Below are positions 1 through 6,860 of a stretch of 14,309 nucleotides of DNA, in pieces (the stretch's first letter is position 1; every line of letters begins with the position of its first letter). This stretch comes from Deltaproteobacteria bacterium (GTDB lineage: Bacteria; Desulfobacterota; Syntrophia; Syntrophales; UBA2210). The notes under the pieces are model-generated. The model did not search any database, was not told where the DNA came from, and saw nothing but the letters and a program-made list of their open reading frames with translations. The translations under genes were made by a program, and so were the position numbers. The stretch is taken from assembly GCA_019314085.1 (NCBI GenBank), contig JAFCZZ010000013.1, positions 1 through 14,309 on the forward strand. Direction: 5' to 3'.

Positions 1-308
1 TCCGTCCCGAAGGCATAGACCGCTTCGCATCCGAATCCGGCCGCCACGATATTGAGACCTATCCCCGTATCGACCCGGGAAAACTGTTCCATTACCAGGG
101 AGTTGCCCAGTATTCCTACGCCTGCTCCGCCATATTCTTCCGGTATCCACGAGCAGACGAGGCCATTCTGTGCGGCCTTCTTCCGCAGTTCGGGTGTATA
201 TTTTTCCTCTCTGTCGCATTCCTCCGAGACGGGGGCTATCTCCGCCTGGGCGAATTTATAGGCCATATCCTGCAACATCTTCATCTCTTCGGGCAGTTCA
301 AAGTCCAT
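1..308 (-). CDS. Acyl-CoA dehydrogenase, N-terminal part (cut by window edge)
   Basis: Translating the minus strand from the ATG at 308 gives 102 codons that stay open to the window edge. The protein begins MDFELPEEMKMLQDMAYKFA and continues through a segment containing IPEEYGGAGVG. This is the helical N-terminal domain typical of acyl-CoA dehydrogenases; the EEYGG-G segment is a family hallmark. The family oxidises acyl-CoA to trans-2-enoyl-CoA with FAD and passes electrons to ETF. The FAD-binding middle domain and the catalytic Glu lie outside the window, so chain-length preference cannot be judged. The start is supported by a strong Shine-Dalgarno AAGGAGG five bases upstream (minus strand, about 314-320). 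It is the most downstream gene seen of the minus-strand CoA cluster, 157 bases after the hydroxyacyl-CoA dehydrogenase stop. It may have its own promoter in that gap. Confidence 0.9.
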   Translation of the reverse strand, partial: MDFELPEEMKMLQDMAYKFAQAEIAPVSEECDREEKYTPELRKKAAQNGLVCSWIPEEYGGAGVGILGNSLVMEQFSRVDTGIGLNIVAAGFGCEAVYAFGT

Positions 309-371
309 GTTCCCCTCCTTGTATCCGCCGCATATCGTTACGCATAGCGCAGGAGTCCCAAGCTCGTCTGC

Positions 372-406
372 AGTATCGTGGTATGCGCACGTTTTGTAAA
401 TACCAC
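372..406 (-). promoter_or_regulatory. Candidate promoter with overlapping perfect inverted repeat, upstream of acyl-CoA dehydrogenase
   Basis: Reading the minus strand, TTTACA (395-400) is followed after 17 bases by GATACT (372-377), a plausible sigma70 pair about 64 bases before the acyl-CoA dehydrogenase ATG. GTGGTAT (378-384) and ATACCAC (400-406) form a perfect 7-bp inverted repeat with a 15-base centre, covering the -35 box and the spacer. The surrounding sequence is much more AT-rich than the genes. I infer an operator for a dimeric repressor of fatty-acid or CoA-ester catabolism (TetR or GntR type). No regulator gene of that kind is in the window. Confidence 0.35.
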
Positions 407-465
407 TTTAGTATGAATTTAAAGGATTACTTTACATAATCTCTTCCGCCGTGTAGCCGGACAGT

Positions 466-1329
466 TTATCCCTGCTCCGTGCTGTAATCGTACACGCCTT
501 TGCCTGTCTTCCGGCCGAACCTCTTTGCCCTCACCAGCTTTTTGAGCAGAGGGGCGGGCCGGTACTTGTCACCCAACTCCTCATGGAGCCCTTCTATCAC
601 GTGGAGAAGGGTTTCCAAACCGACAAGATCGGCAAGCGCCAGAGGGCCGATGGGGTGGTTGCATCCCAGTACCATCCCCGTGTCTATGTCCTCCGCACTG
701 GCGACCCCTTCCCCCAGGGTGAAGAATGCCTCATTAATCATGGTGCACAGAACCCGGTTGACGGCAAAGGCCGGCGCCTCATTGACAACGATGATCTCCT
801 TGCCGATCTTTTCACCCCACCCCTTCGCCGCTTCCAGGGTTTCCTCGGATGTTTCATGTCCCTTTATAATCTCCAGGAGACGCATGACCGGCACGGGATT
901 GAAAAAGTGGGTGCCTATGAATTTGTCCGGTCTCTTTGTAATGGCCGCTATCTCCGTGATGCTCAGGCCGGATGTGTTGGTGAAAAAGAGGCATTCCTCC
1001 GGCACGATCTCCTCCAGTTCGGCGTACACCTTCTTCTTGACATCCATCACCTCAATGATCACCTCAACGACGACGTCGGCATCACCGGCGGCCTCTTTCA
1101 GGTCCAGGGTGGGCCTTAGCCTTCCGAGGATGGCCTCCATCTCCTGGGGGGGCAGCTTTCCCTTTGATACGCCTCGGGCAAGATTCTTTTTTATGCTGTC
1201 CATGCCCCCGTCGATGAAGCGCTGCTCTATGTCCCGCATAGCGACTTCATAGCCCGCCTCTGCGCATACCTGGGCGATGCCGCTCCCCATCAGCCCTGCC
1301 CCCAAAACACATACCTTTTGTATCTCCAT
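466..1329 (-). CDS. 3-hydroxyacyl-CoA (3-hydroxybutyryl-CoA) dehydrogenase
   Basis: A 287-residue, NAD-dependent 3-hydroxyacyl-CoA dehydrogenase of the short, stand-alone type, close to the usual 280-295 residues. It oxidises 3-hydroxyacyl-CoA to 3-ketoacyl-CoA. The Rossmann motif [11 protein letters not shown] (residues 10-20) is followed by Asp33 at the end of the second strand, which favours NAD over NADP. Likely catalytic residues are Ser120 (NTSGLS), His141 (THFFNPVP), Glu153 and Asn191 (AFAVNR). The C-terminal dimerisation domain carries [18 protein letters not shown] chose ATG 1329 rather than the upstream in-frame start at 1479: AAGGAGGAAGAG lies directly before it, and the extra 50 residues would overlap the thiolase and match nothing in the family. 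The product would feed the thiolase encoded 121 bases upstream. Physiological substrate (straight-chain, branched or aromatic acyl) is not deducible. Confidence 0.93.
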   Translation of the reverse strand: MEIQKVCVLGAGLMGSGIAQVCAEAGYEVAMRDIEQRFIDGGMDSIKKNLARGVSKGKLPPQEMEAILGRLRPTLDLKEAAGDADVVVEVIIEVMDVKKKVYAELEEIVPEECLFFTNTSGLSITEIAAITKRPDKFIGTHFFNPVPVMRLLEIIKGHETSEETLEAAKGWGEKIGKEIIVVNEAPAFAVNRVLCTMINEAFFTLGEGVASAEDIDTGMVLGCNHPIGPLALADLVGLETLLHVIEGLHEELGDKYRPAPLLKKLVRAKRFGRKTGKGVYDYSTEQG

Positions 1330-1373
1330 CTCTTCCTCCTTGTGTATGATTGCCCGCTGTGAGAGGTCCGGAG

Positions 1374-1429
1374 CCCGGTCGCCGGATCGCACCACCGTTG
1401 GGTGAAGTGTGACCCGAGACATGACCGGG
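1374..1429. repeat. Inverted repeat in thiolase/dehydrogenase gap
   Basis: CCCGGTC (1374-1380) and GACCGGG (1423-1429) are perfect 7-bp arms separated by 42 bases, inside the 121-base gap between the thiolase stop and the dehydrogenase start. In the minus-strand transcript they could close a long stem. It has no following T-run, so it does not look like a Rho-independent terminator. A role in mRNA processing or differential stability is possible but unsupported. Confidence 0.25.
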
Positions 1430-1450
1430 GTCGAATCCTTCGCGAGACCG

Positions 1451-2653
1451 TTATAATGTGTTTCCAAACAACGCCACACTGACGACGCTCATGCAGGGGA
1501 ATCCCCCCAGATTGTGGGTCAACCCTATCCGGGGATTTTCAAGCTGTCTTTCTTCCGCCTTCCCCTGGAGTTGTTTATACTCCTCATAGAGCATCCTGAG
1601 ACCCGATGCCCCTATCGGGTGACCGAAGCATTTCAGCCCGCCGTCGGTCTGGCAGGGTATCCGGCCGTCAAGGTCAAAAAAGCCCGCCTCGATGTCATGG
1701 ACGGCCTTTCCCCGTGGGGATATTTGGAGGTCTTCGTACGTGGACAGCTCCGTGATGGAAAAACAGTCGTGGACCTCCATCATGCTGATCTCCTCGCGGG
1801 GATTTGTTATGCCCGCCTCCTTGAAGGCCGCGCATCCGGCCCGGTAGCTGGGCATGACGTGGGTGCCGTCCCATTTCTGGTGTGCCATCTCCTCCCCCGA
1901 GGTGACGGCTATCTGCAGGCTCTTGACATAGATGGGGTCTTTTCTGAAGTCCTTGGCCTTATCAGCGCGGCAGACGATGGCACACGCGGCCCCGTCGCTC
2001 ACGCCGCAGCAGTCAAAGAGTCCCAGGGGCCAGGCTATGATCGGGGCGTTCATGATCTTCTCGATGGACACCTCGCTCTTCAGGTGTGCCTTGGGACTTA
2101 GCGAGCCGTTGTGGTGACTCTTGGATGATATGTGTGCCAGCGCCCTCTTCCCCTCCTCGGGGGAGAGACCGTACTTATCAAAGTATGCCGTTGCCAGCAT
2201 GGCAAAACCGCCCGGGGCCGTAAGATTGGCGAATATGGCTCTGTTCTGTGATCCCAGCAGGTTGCCGAAGTCGGGGAGGCCTCCGTACCCGGTGTCTTTC
2301 AGCTTTTCAACCCCCATCGCCAGCGCGATATCACATGCACCCGAGGCCACCGCGTAGCAGGCGCCGCGAAAGGACTCCGTCCCGCTGGCGCAGAAATTCT
2401 CTACCCTGGTCGCCGGAACAAAGGGCAGTTTCAGGGCCTTCGTCAGCGACAAGGCGCTCTTGCCCACGTTGACCTCGTCGAAACAGGTTCCGAACCACGC
2501 AGCATCGATATCCTTTTTTTCTATGCCGGCATCGAGCAGGGCCTCCTGAAAGGCATCAACCATCAGATCGGATGCGTCTTTGTCCCACAGTTCACCGAAT
2601 GTGGTGCATCCAACACCTATTATGGCCACCTCATTTTTTATTCCTTTTGCCAT
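1451..2653 (-). CDS. SCP2/archaeal-type thiolase (acetyl-CoA acetyltransferase-like)
   Basis: A 400-residue thiolase-fold protein. The nucleophilic cysteine is Cys88 in [10 protein letters not shown], and the conserved histidines are His295 (MEVHDCFS) and His345 (GHPIGASG). The VHDCF motif and the absence of the classical C-terminal CxG cysteine place it with SCP2/SCPx-type and archaeal acetoacetyl-CoA thiolases rather than with FadA or PhaA. Thiolases of this group often work in a complex with a DUF35 protein: archaeal ACAT/HMGCS/DUF35, and BbsA/BbsB in anaerobic toluene degradation. A DUF35 domain is encoded immediately upstream, 45 bases away, so a thiolase-DUF35 complex is the natural inference. 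It would cleave a 3-ketoacyl-CoA with CoA. Start ATG 2653 is preceded by AAAGGAGATATACG. Substrate unknown; a branched or aromatic dicarboxylic acyl-CoA is as possible as acetoacetyl-CoA. Confidence 0.9.
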   Translation of the reverse strand: MAKGIKNEVAIIGVGCTTFGELWDKDASDLMVDAFQEALLDAGIEKKDIDAAWFGTCFDEVNVGKSALSLTKALKLPFVPATRVENFCASGTESFRGACYAVASGACDIALAMGVEKLKDTGYGGLPDFGNLLGSQNRAIFANLTAPGGFAMLATAYFDKYGLSPEEGKRALAHISSKSHHNGSLSPKAHLKSEVSIEKIMNAPIIAWPLGLFDCCGVSDGAACAIVCRADKAKDFRKDPIYVKSLQIAVTSGEEMAHQKWDGTHVMPSYRAGCAAFKEAGITNPREEISMMEVHDCFSITELSTYEDLQISPRGKAVHDIEAGFFDLDGRIPCQTDGGLKCFGHPIGASGLRMLYEEYKQLQGKAEERQLENPRIGLTHNLGGFPCMSVVSVALFGNTL

Positions 2654-2698
2654 CGTATATCTCCTTTTCCACCGGTTGATGGATTACGAATTTCCGTA

Positions 2699-4147
2699 TC
2701 ACTGTTTGACAGGGACCGCCTTCCAGAAATAGCCGTAGTAGCCCCTCTGGGGGTCTGCGTATTTCCTCCGGAAGCTCATCGTAACCGGCATTTTCACCTT
2801 GACGGAGTCGAGTGAGCAGTCGGTGAGATCGAGCAGTATCCTCCCCCCGTCCTCAAAATCGACCAGGCCGTAGATCTGGGGAGGATCCCAGCTGAAGGCC
2901 AGGTTGTCTCCGGTATAAGAGGCGAGGGTCCCCACCTTGTCGGAGAAACGATAGTCTTCCATATCATCAACGGCGCCACAGTCCGGGTTTACGCAGATAC
3001 GCTGCTTTGGATACTGCGGGGTTCCACAGGCCCTGCACCGTGAGCCCACGAGGGCGAAGATGGCGTTGCCGTCTCTCCCTACGGCGCTCATCGCCGTGGG
3101 TGACACCTCTTCCCCCCTGATCCCCACCTCCAGGGGGATGAGGTTTCTGAAGACCAGATATTTCCCATACACGGACAGGTCATTTTTTTCGCCCAGATGC
3201 CCCGTGATCCCTTTCCCACCGCTCTTATGGGCCTCTGCTATCTTGTCCGTTACCTCAAAATAGAGGGTGTCACTTCCACTTCCATAACTGACAACGAGAA
3301 TCTTGTCCCCCGCCTGTGCATCTTCAAGCGCCGCCGCCAGCATCATGAGGGGCAGAGCCGCCCCGGTATCTCCCACCTGGGCCATCATGGTGTCCTGCAG
3401 CTGTTCCGGGGTGGCTCCGATGGCCTTGATCAGGCCCTTCATGGCGCCCGCGACGGGGCAGGCCAGAATGATTTTTGCAAAGTCGCTGATCTTCAGATCG
3501 TACCGGCCCAGCAGCCCCGCGACCGCCTCGGGAATGATCCGTGAATACCCCGCATCCCGTATCCACCGCTCCTCCCAGCCGTGGCAGAATTTCTCTTCCT
3601 GGGTACGCCGGAAGTCGATAAAATCGGTGGAGACGGAAAAGGAGCCCTTAAATTGTGCCAGGACATTCTCATTCCCCGTCAGAAAGGCCGCCGCGCCGTC
3701 GCCATAGGTGTGCTCCTGGGAACTGCCCGGCTTTGCGAGTCTGTTCTCGCTCGCGCAGACCATCGTGTCTCCCCCCCCTGCCGCGTCGAGGGCGCAGAGG
3801 AGGGCGCTGGTGCCGGCCCTTGTGGAACCTCCAAAATCAGCTGTCCTCACCGCAGATGGAAGGTCAAGGCCCTGAGAGACGATTGTCGCGTTCTGCCTCT
3901 GGGCGAAGGGGAGGGATGTAGATGCCAGATACAGGCCATCGACAGTCCCCCGGGATTTTTTCCCCAGGCAGTCAAGGGCCGCCGCGACGGCCATCGTTAT
4001 ACTGTCCTCATCATAACTGGCGACTGCCTTTTCCCCCCGTGCCACGGAGGCGTTTGCCGGGTTGAACCACCCCAGCTGTTCGAATATGATCGCGCGATTC
4101 ATCCTGTACCAGGGAATATAAGCGCCGTACGACGTGATACCAACCAT
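2699..4147 (-). CDS. HMG-CoA synthase-like/KAS III-fold protein fused to DUF35 Zn-ribbon OB-fold domain
   Basis: A 482-residue fusion. Residues 1 to about 300 have the HMG-CoA synthase/KAS III thiolase fold, with GITSYGAYIP at the N-terminus, YGDGAAA (148-154), VGDTGAALP (258-266) and a late SYGSGSD (287-293). Residues about 325-482 form a DUF35 domain: a four-cysteine zinc ribbon (Cys371, Cys374, Cys385, Cys390) followed by an OB-fold ending FWKAVPVKQ. By eye alignment to archaeal HMG-CoA synthase, the general base Glu, nucleophilic Cys and catalytic His fall at Thr77, Thr109 (GGSTRAGTS) and Ala229 (ACP), so classical HMG-CoA synthesis is unlikely. The role is probably as CoA-binding scaffold or partner of the adjacent thiolase. 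Start ATG 4147 is preferred because AAAGGAGAGG precedes it; the longer in-frame start at 4225 has no such site. It is first in the minus-strand cluster. Confidence 0.85.
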   Translation of the reverse strand: MVGITSYGAYIPWYRMNRAIIFEQLGWFNPANASVARGEKAVASYDEDSITMAVAAALDCLGKKSRGTVDGLYLASTSLPFAQRQNATIVSQGLDLPSAVRTADFGGSTRAGTSALLCALDAAGGGDTMVCASENRLAKPGSSQEHTYGDGAAAFLTGNENVLAQFKGSFSVSTDFIDFRRTQEEKFCHGWEERWIRDAGYSRIIPEAVAGLLGRYDLKISDFAKIILACPVAGAMKGLIKAIGATPEQLQDTMMAQVGDTGAALPLMMLAAALEDAQAGDKILVVSYGSGSDTLYFEVTDKIAEAHKSGGKGITGHLGEKNDLSVYGKYLVFRNLIPLEVGIRGEEVSPTAMSAVGRDGNAIFALVGSRCRACGTPQYPKQRICVNPDCGAVDDMEDYRFSDKVGTLASYTGDNLAFSWDPPQIYGLVDFEDGGRILLDLTDCSLDSVKVKMPVTMSFRRKYADPQRGYYGYFWKAVPVKQ

Positions 4148-4207
4148 AGTTCCTCTCCTTTGTATGTATTTGATGCGTCCGTAAAGGCCCGCACAGTGAA
4201 CAGATCC

Positions 4208-4263
4208 GATCTTCGGCTCCCGCATGGCGGGTAAGATCCCTCGGGGAGTCGTAAGGCCTCCCC
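4208..4263 (-). ncRNA. Two tandem stem-loops in the leader of the HMGCS-like gene
   Basis: GATCTT (4208-4213) pairs with AAGATC (4233-4238), enclosing CCCGC (4219-4223) paired with GCGGG (4227-4231) around a three-base loop. Next to it GGGGAG (4243-4248) pairs with CTCCCC (4258-4263) around nine bases. Both would lie in the 5' leader of the minus-strand mRNA, 60-115 bases before the ATG. No T-run follows, so I do not call a terminator, and I recognise no known riboswitch class. It may be a structured leader or chance GC-rich dyads. Confidence 0.25.
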
Positions 4264-4316
4264 TTGGGTTGCAACGGTATTACCTATGTGTACATGAAAG
4301 ATAAGAACAGAAGAAC

Positions 4317-4334
4317 TTCACCCCCCCCTGTGAA
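4317..4334. repeat. Short inverted repeat around a run of eight C
   Basis: TTCAC (4317-4321) and GTGAA (4330-4334) flank CCCCCCCT. The run of eight C (4321-4328) is the longest homopolymer in the gap and could be length-variable. It lies between the possible minus-strand promoter and the HMGCS-like gene, so it would be in that gene's transcript. Confidence 0.35.
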
Positions 4335-4360
4335 TGGTGCCGCACTAAATACAGACCTCC

Positions 4361-4387
4361 CTATTATGAGAGCAACGGTTGTGTCAA
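4361..4387 (-). promoter_or_regulatory. Weak candidate promoter for the minus-strand CoA cluster
   Basis: On the minus strand a perfect -35 box TTGACA (4382-4387) is followed by TAATAG (4361-4366) after 15 bases, overlapping CATAAT (4363-4368). The -35 is ideal but the spacing is shorter than the usual 16-18, so only the region, not the exact -10, is supported. It would give a leader of about 200 bases containing the stem-loops at 4208-4263. Confidence 0.3.
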
Positions 4388-4462
4388 TAGTTTATACCGA
4401 TTCGTAGAGATAATAGCAGAAACTATATTTTTACCAAAGATATTTTTATCGAAACTTCTCTG

Positions 4463-4480
4463 AATTTACAAGGGTAAATT
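4463..4480. repeat. Perfect 18-base inverted repeat, possible operator
   Basis: AATTTAC (4463-4469) and GTAAATT (4474-4480) are perfect 7-bp arms with a four-base centre, in AT-rich DNA 36 bases upstream of the -35 box at 4517. Size and spacing suit a dimeric regulator binding upstream of the right-hand promoter. The lack of a T-run and the position far from any gene end argue against a terminator. Confidence 0.4.
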
Positions 4481-4516
4481 AGATTTCCGTATTATGAAAA
4501 AAAGAGATAAAAGTGC

Positions 4517-4546
4517 TTGACAGGGGTGCGAAAGGTAGGGTATATG
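4517..4546 (+). promoter_or_regulatory. Sigma70-type promoter for the MerR-like gene and possibly the pilus operon
   Basis: A perfect -35 box TTGACA (4517-4522) is followed after 18 bases by TATATG (4541-4546), 84 bases before the ATG at 4631. It is the best promoter match I saw in the window. The -10 region is embedded in dyad sequences (4533-4559), which suggests repression or MerR-type control. Confidence 0.6.
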
Positions 4547-4589
4547 CGTACCTAACGCACTGGTCGGTATAGGCGAACCTATCAATAGG
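4533..4589. promoter_or_regulatory. Cluster of short inverted repeats over and after the promoter (candidate operators)
   Basis: Several perfect short dyads overlap here. AGGTA/TACCT lies at 4533-4537 and 4549-4553. TGCGT/ACGCA lies at 4545-4549 and 4555-4559. ATAGG, CCTAT, ATAGG alternate at 4569-4573, 4578-4582 and 4585-4589. They cover the -10 box, the likely transcription start and the early leader. I infer binding sites for the MerR-like protein encoded just downstream (autoregulation), or leader hairpins. Confidence 0.35.
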
Positions 4590-4630
4590 GGCGGATGGTA
4601 AGAAAACTTCACACCTTCCGGGAGAGTCTT

Positions 4631-4879
4631 ATGGTTATTATAGAGGGAAAAGCGTATTACACGACTGCCGACGCGGCGAAAGTTCTTGGTGTCTCCGCGA
4701 AAACGATACGAAGTTATATAGAAAAGGGTATTATCCCAGAGCCTCCAGAGGTCCAATCCGGTTTGAGAACCTTTAAGTGCTTTCCCCAGGATTATCTGGG
4801 ACAGGCCAAAAAGATCCTCGAGAATTACCGTCGTAAGCAGGTGGCTCTCAAGAAAGATAAGCAGCTGACCATTTTCTGA
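4631..4879 (+). CDS. Small MerR/excisionase-family helix-turn-helix protein
   Basis: An 82-residue protein made almost entirely of a MerR-type winged HTH. YYTTADAAKVLGVSAKTIRSY (about residues 9-29) is the helix-turn-helix, followed by the wing EKGIIPEPPEVQSGLRTF and a basic C-terminal helix with YRRKQVALKKDK. There is no effector-binding or long coiled-coil dimerisation domain, so it resembles single-domain MerR-like/BldC-type or excisionase proteins. ATG 4631 is chosen because GGGAG lies six bases upstream and the domain starts right after it; an in-frame ATG at 4595 has a purine run only three bases away and would add 12 unconserved residues. With no integrase or other phage gene nearby, a local transcription regulator is likelier than an excisionase. 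It lies 82 bases before the pilus genes in the same direction and may control them. Confidence 0.8.
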   Translation: MVIIEGKAYYTTADAAKVLGVSAKTIRSYIEKGIIPEPPEVQSGLRTFKCFPQDYLGQAKKILENYRRKQVALKKDKQLTIF

Positions 4880-4961
4880 TGAACTGTTTTTGGGGGTGGG
4901 ACATCAGCTTGTAATTACTTAAACTTTTGCTTGATTACAGATAGATGGAGGCCGTGGCGTT

Positions 4962-6860
4962 GTGCCTTCTCCAAAAGATATTTCTTCAACTGAACGGCTG
5001 CTTGGCCTGATCCGGGATAATGAAAGGCCGGGAGAGACGCCTGAGACCGTGGATGTTCCTTCATCCCGAAAGACCGGGAAAGGGGGGAGGCGGGGATTCC
5101 TTGCAGGGAAGCCCATATCCGTGGGGGTGGATATCGGGCGCGATGAGCTGAGACTGGTCAAGGTGCAACAGCTTTCGGTTGCCCAGTGGAAATTGCTTGA
5201 TTGTAGAAAGGTTTTTATTGAATCCGGGATGTCACGAGGCACTCTCGAATTTGCCGGATTCCTGAAGTCGCAGCTCGAAAGGTTCTGCGGCTCCGAAAGG
5301 GATTTCGGTATATGGGGCCTGATCCGGTCGGACAAGGTGGATGTGGAGAGTGTCCGCGTACCCAAGGTGGGAAAAAAGCAGCTTGAGAACGCCGTTTACT
5401 GGACCGCGAAGAAGAATGCACCCTTTAATGAAAAGGAAACAATCCTTGAATTTGAAGTTCAGGGTGAGGTGATCGAGAAGGGTGTCGCAAAACTGTCGGT
5501 GGCGATATGCACCGCTTCAAGGCGTGAGGTAGAGGAGATGGCAGAGATCTTCAAGGATATCGGGTTTCCGTTGACCGGCCTTACCCCTGCCCCCTTCGCC
5601 CTCCAGAATTTGTTCAAGGCCCACGCGATGGCCCTTTCCGATCAGGCGGCTACGCTTTACATCGGAGATGTTTCGTCGCGCATCGATGTCTTCTCCCGCG
5701 GAAATCTGGTGATGACGCGCGGCATACGGGCGGGAATCAGCAGCATGGCGGAGGCCCTCCTGGAAAAGCACGTCACCTCTTCCGCTCTGGGCGTGAGGAG
5801 GGGGGAGGATGCCGGAGCTGAGGCCGGCCCTGGACAGCCCAAGAACCCCATGAGGATAGAAGATGCGAAAGATCTGGTATCCACCCTGGGGTTCGATTCC
5901 CCGCCGCCCTACGGGGAGATTGATCGTTTCGGTCTCAGCAGGGAAGAGATATTTACAGCGATTCATCCTGCCCTGGAGCGGCTCGTTCGGCAGGTAGAGA
6001 GAACCCTTGAGCACCGTACCGTTATCCTGGGTGAGGAGGGGATACACTCCATATATGTTTTCTCCGACGCGGGGGTGTACCGGCCGGCCGTTGAGTATAT
6101 CGGCAATCAGCTCAGGGTCGAGAGCGACGTGCTGGATCCCATGGCCCCGGGAAACCCTTTTTGCGGAAGCGCCATGGAACACACATCCACCTCCCAGAGG
6201 TCTTCCCTTACGCCTGCCCTGGGGCTGGCGCTGTCGAGTCTGTCTCGTACCCCCAATCTCACCTTTACTCATAGTGAAAAGGAAAAGGTTGCGAGTCTCC
6301 GCCGGGTCAACCGTATTATCGTTTCCACCTTTGCGGTCGTCGCGGTGGTTCTTATCGGGATCTTTTTCGGAATGGGGAATGCCATTGACCGGCAAGAGGC
6401 CGCACTGACTACGCTTGATCAGCAGTTGAAGAGGGGCACAGAGGCGGTTGAGGGGTCCGCCCTCGTGATGGTCTCCCAGATCAAGGGAAACCGCCTTGTC
6501 CTGCAGCGGTTCAAAGACAGATATCTCGGCGTCGCGGTTATAGAGGAATTATCGAAACTGACCCCCACAGACGTATCTCTCCTGACCGTTAAGATGGCCA
6601 TGGGGGGGAATACCGGAGGAGAGGCCAAAAAAGCTGCCAAGGACGCCGCTGTCAAGGCTGCCAGGGGCGCTACTGTCAATGGTGTCGTTAGGGGTGATCC
6701 CGGTACCCTTGAATCTACCCTGGCGAGATATGTGCTTGAGCTCAAGCATTCTCCGATATTTGGGAAGGTCGTGATTGATAAAAATACCATGGGGCGCTTT
6801 CAAGCGGGTGACGCGCTTCATTTCAGCATAACCATCGATTTTTCCGAGGGGATGAGATGA
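4962..6860 (+). CDS. PilM-PilN fusion (MshI/GspL-like), type IV pilus inner-membrane alignment protein
   Basis: A 632-residue protein that joins two usually separate pilus proteins. After a basic, probably disordered 50-residue head comes an actin-like PilM domain (about 52-435) starting with the nucleotide-loop motif GVDIGRDELRLVKV, with RVPKVGKKQLENAVYWTAKK and GDVSSRIDVFSRG inside. A transmembrane helix (about 448-470) leads to a PilN-like periplasmic part (about 470-632): a coiled-coil stretch, then FKDRYLGVAVIEELSKLTPTD and a ferredoxin-like fold. The layout is that of GspL. PilN's usual INLLP peptide, which docks on PilM, is not visible, as expected when the two are covalently joined. 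The start is GTG 4962, with GGAGG ten bases upstream; no ATG in frame fits. The gene overlaps the next by four bases (ATGA), so the two are translationally coupled. Confidence 0.85.
   Translation: MPSPKDISSTERLLGLIRDNERPGETPETVDVPSSRKTGKGGRRGFLAGKPISVGVDIGRDELRLVKVQQLSVAQWKLLDCRKVFIESGMSRGTLEFAGFLKSQLERFCGSERDFGIWGLIRSDKVDVESVRVPKVGKKQLENAVYWTAKKNAPFNEKETILEFEVQGEVIEKGVAKLSVAICTASRREVEEMAEIFKDIGFPLTGLTPAPFALQNLFKAHAMALSDQAATLYIGDVSSRIDVFSRGNLVMTRGIRAGISSMAEALLEKHVTSSALGVRRGEDAGAEAGPGQPKNPMRIEDAKDLVSTLGFDSPPPYGEIDRFGLSREEIFTAIHPALERLVRQVERTLEHRTVILGEEGIHSIYVFSDAGVYRPAVEYIGNQLRVESDVLDPMAPGNPFCGSAMEHTSTSQRSSLTPALGLALSSLSRTPNLTFTHSEKEKVASLRRVNRIIVSTFAVVAVVLIGIFFGMGNAIDRQEAALTTLDQQLKRGTEAVEGSALVMVSQIKGNRLVLQRFKDRYLGVAVIEELSKLTPTDVSLLTVKMAMGGNTGGEAKKAAKDAAVKAARGATVNGVVRGDPGTLESTLARYVLELKHSPIFGKVVIDKNTMGRFQAGDALHFSITIDFSEGMR

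Larger units (their letters stand above)
4148..4630. other. Divergent intergenic regulatory region, no gene seen
   Basis: This 483-base region separates the two divergent clusters and I find no convincing coding sequence in it. The left third, leader of the minus-strand gene, is GC-rich with stem-loop-forming repeats. The centre, about 4380-4515, is AT-rich, including two copies of ATATTTTTA 15 bases apart (4425 and 4440). The right part holds a sigma70-type promoter and clustered short inverted repeats in front of the MerR-like gene. Sites supported individually are listed separately. Confidence 0.7.

Noticed and set aside
500..1252. Long plus-strand open frame opposite the hydroxyacyl-CoA dehydrogenase
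   Set aside because: It has no ribosome site or recognisable domain and is explained by the codon bias of the real gene on the other strand.
4897..4913. Possible sigma54 promoter TGGGAC...TTGTA before the PilMN gene
   Set aside because: The GG and the GT (in place of GC) are one base too far apart, and sigma54 spacing is strict.
4910..4939. TGTAAT/ATTACA inverted repeat in the gap before PilMN as a terminator
   Set aside because: AT-rich 6-bp stem with an 18-base loop and no T-run; too weak for a terminator, so the MerR-like gene and PilMN may be co-transcribed.
5517..6395. 292-codon minus-strand open frame inside the PilMN gene
   Set aside because: The protein has low-complexity, Arg/Gly/Pro-rich shadow composition and lies wholly within a well-supported pilus gene.
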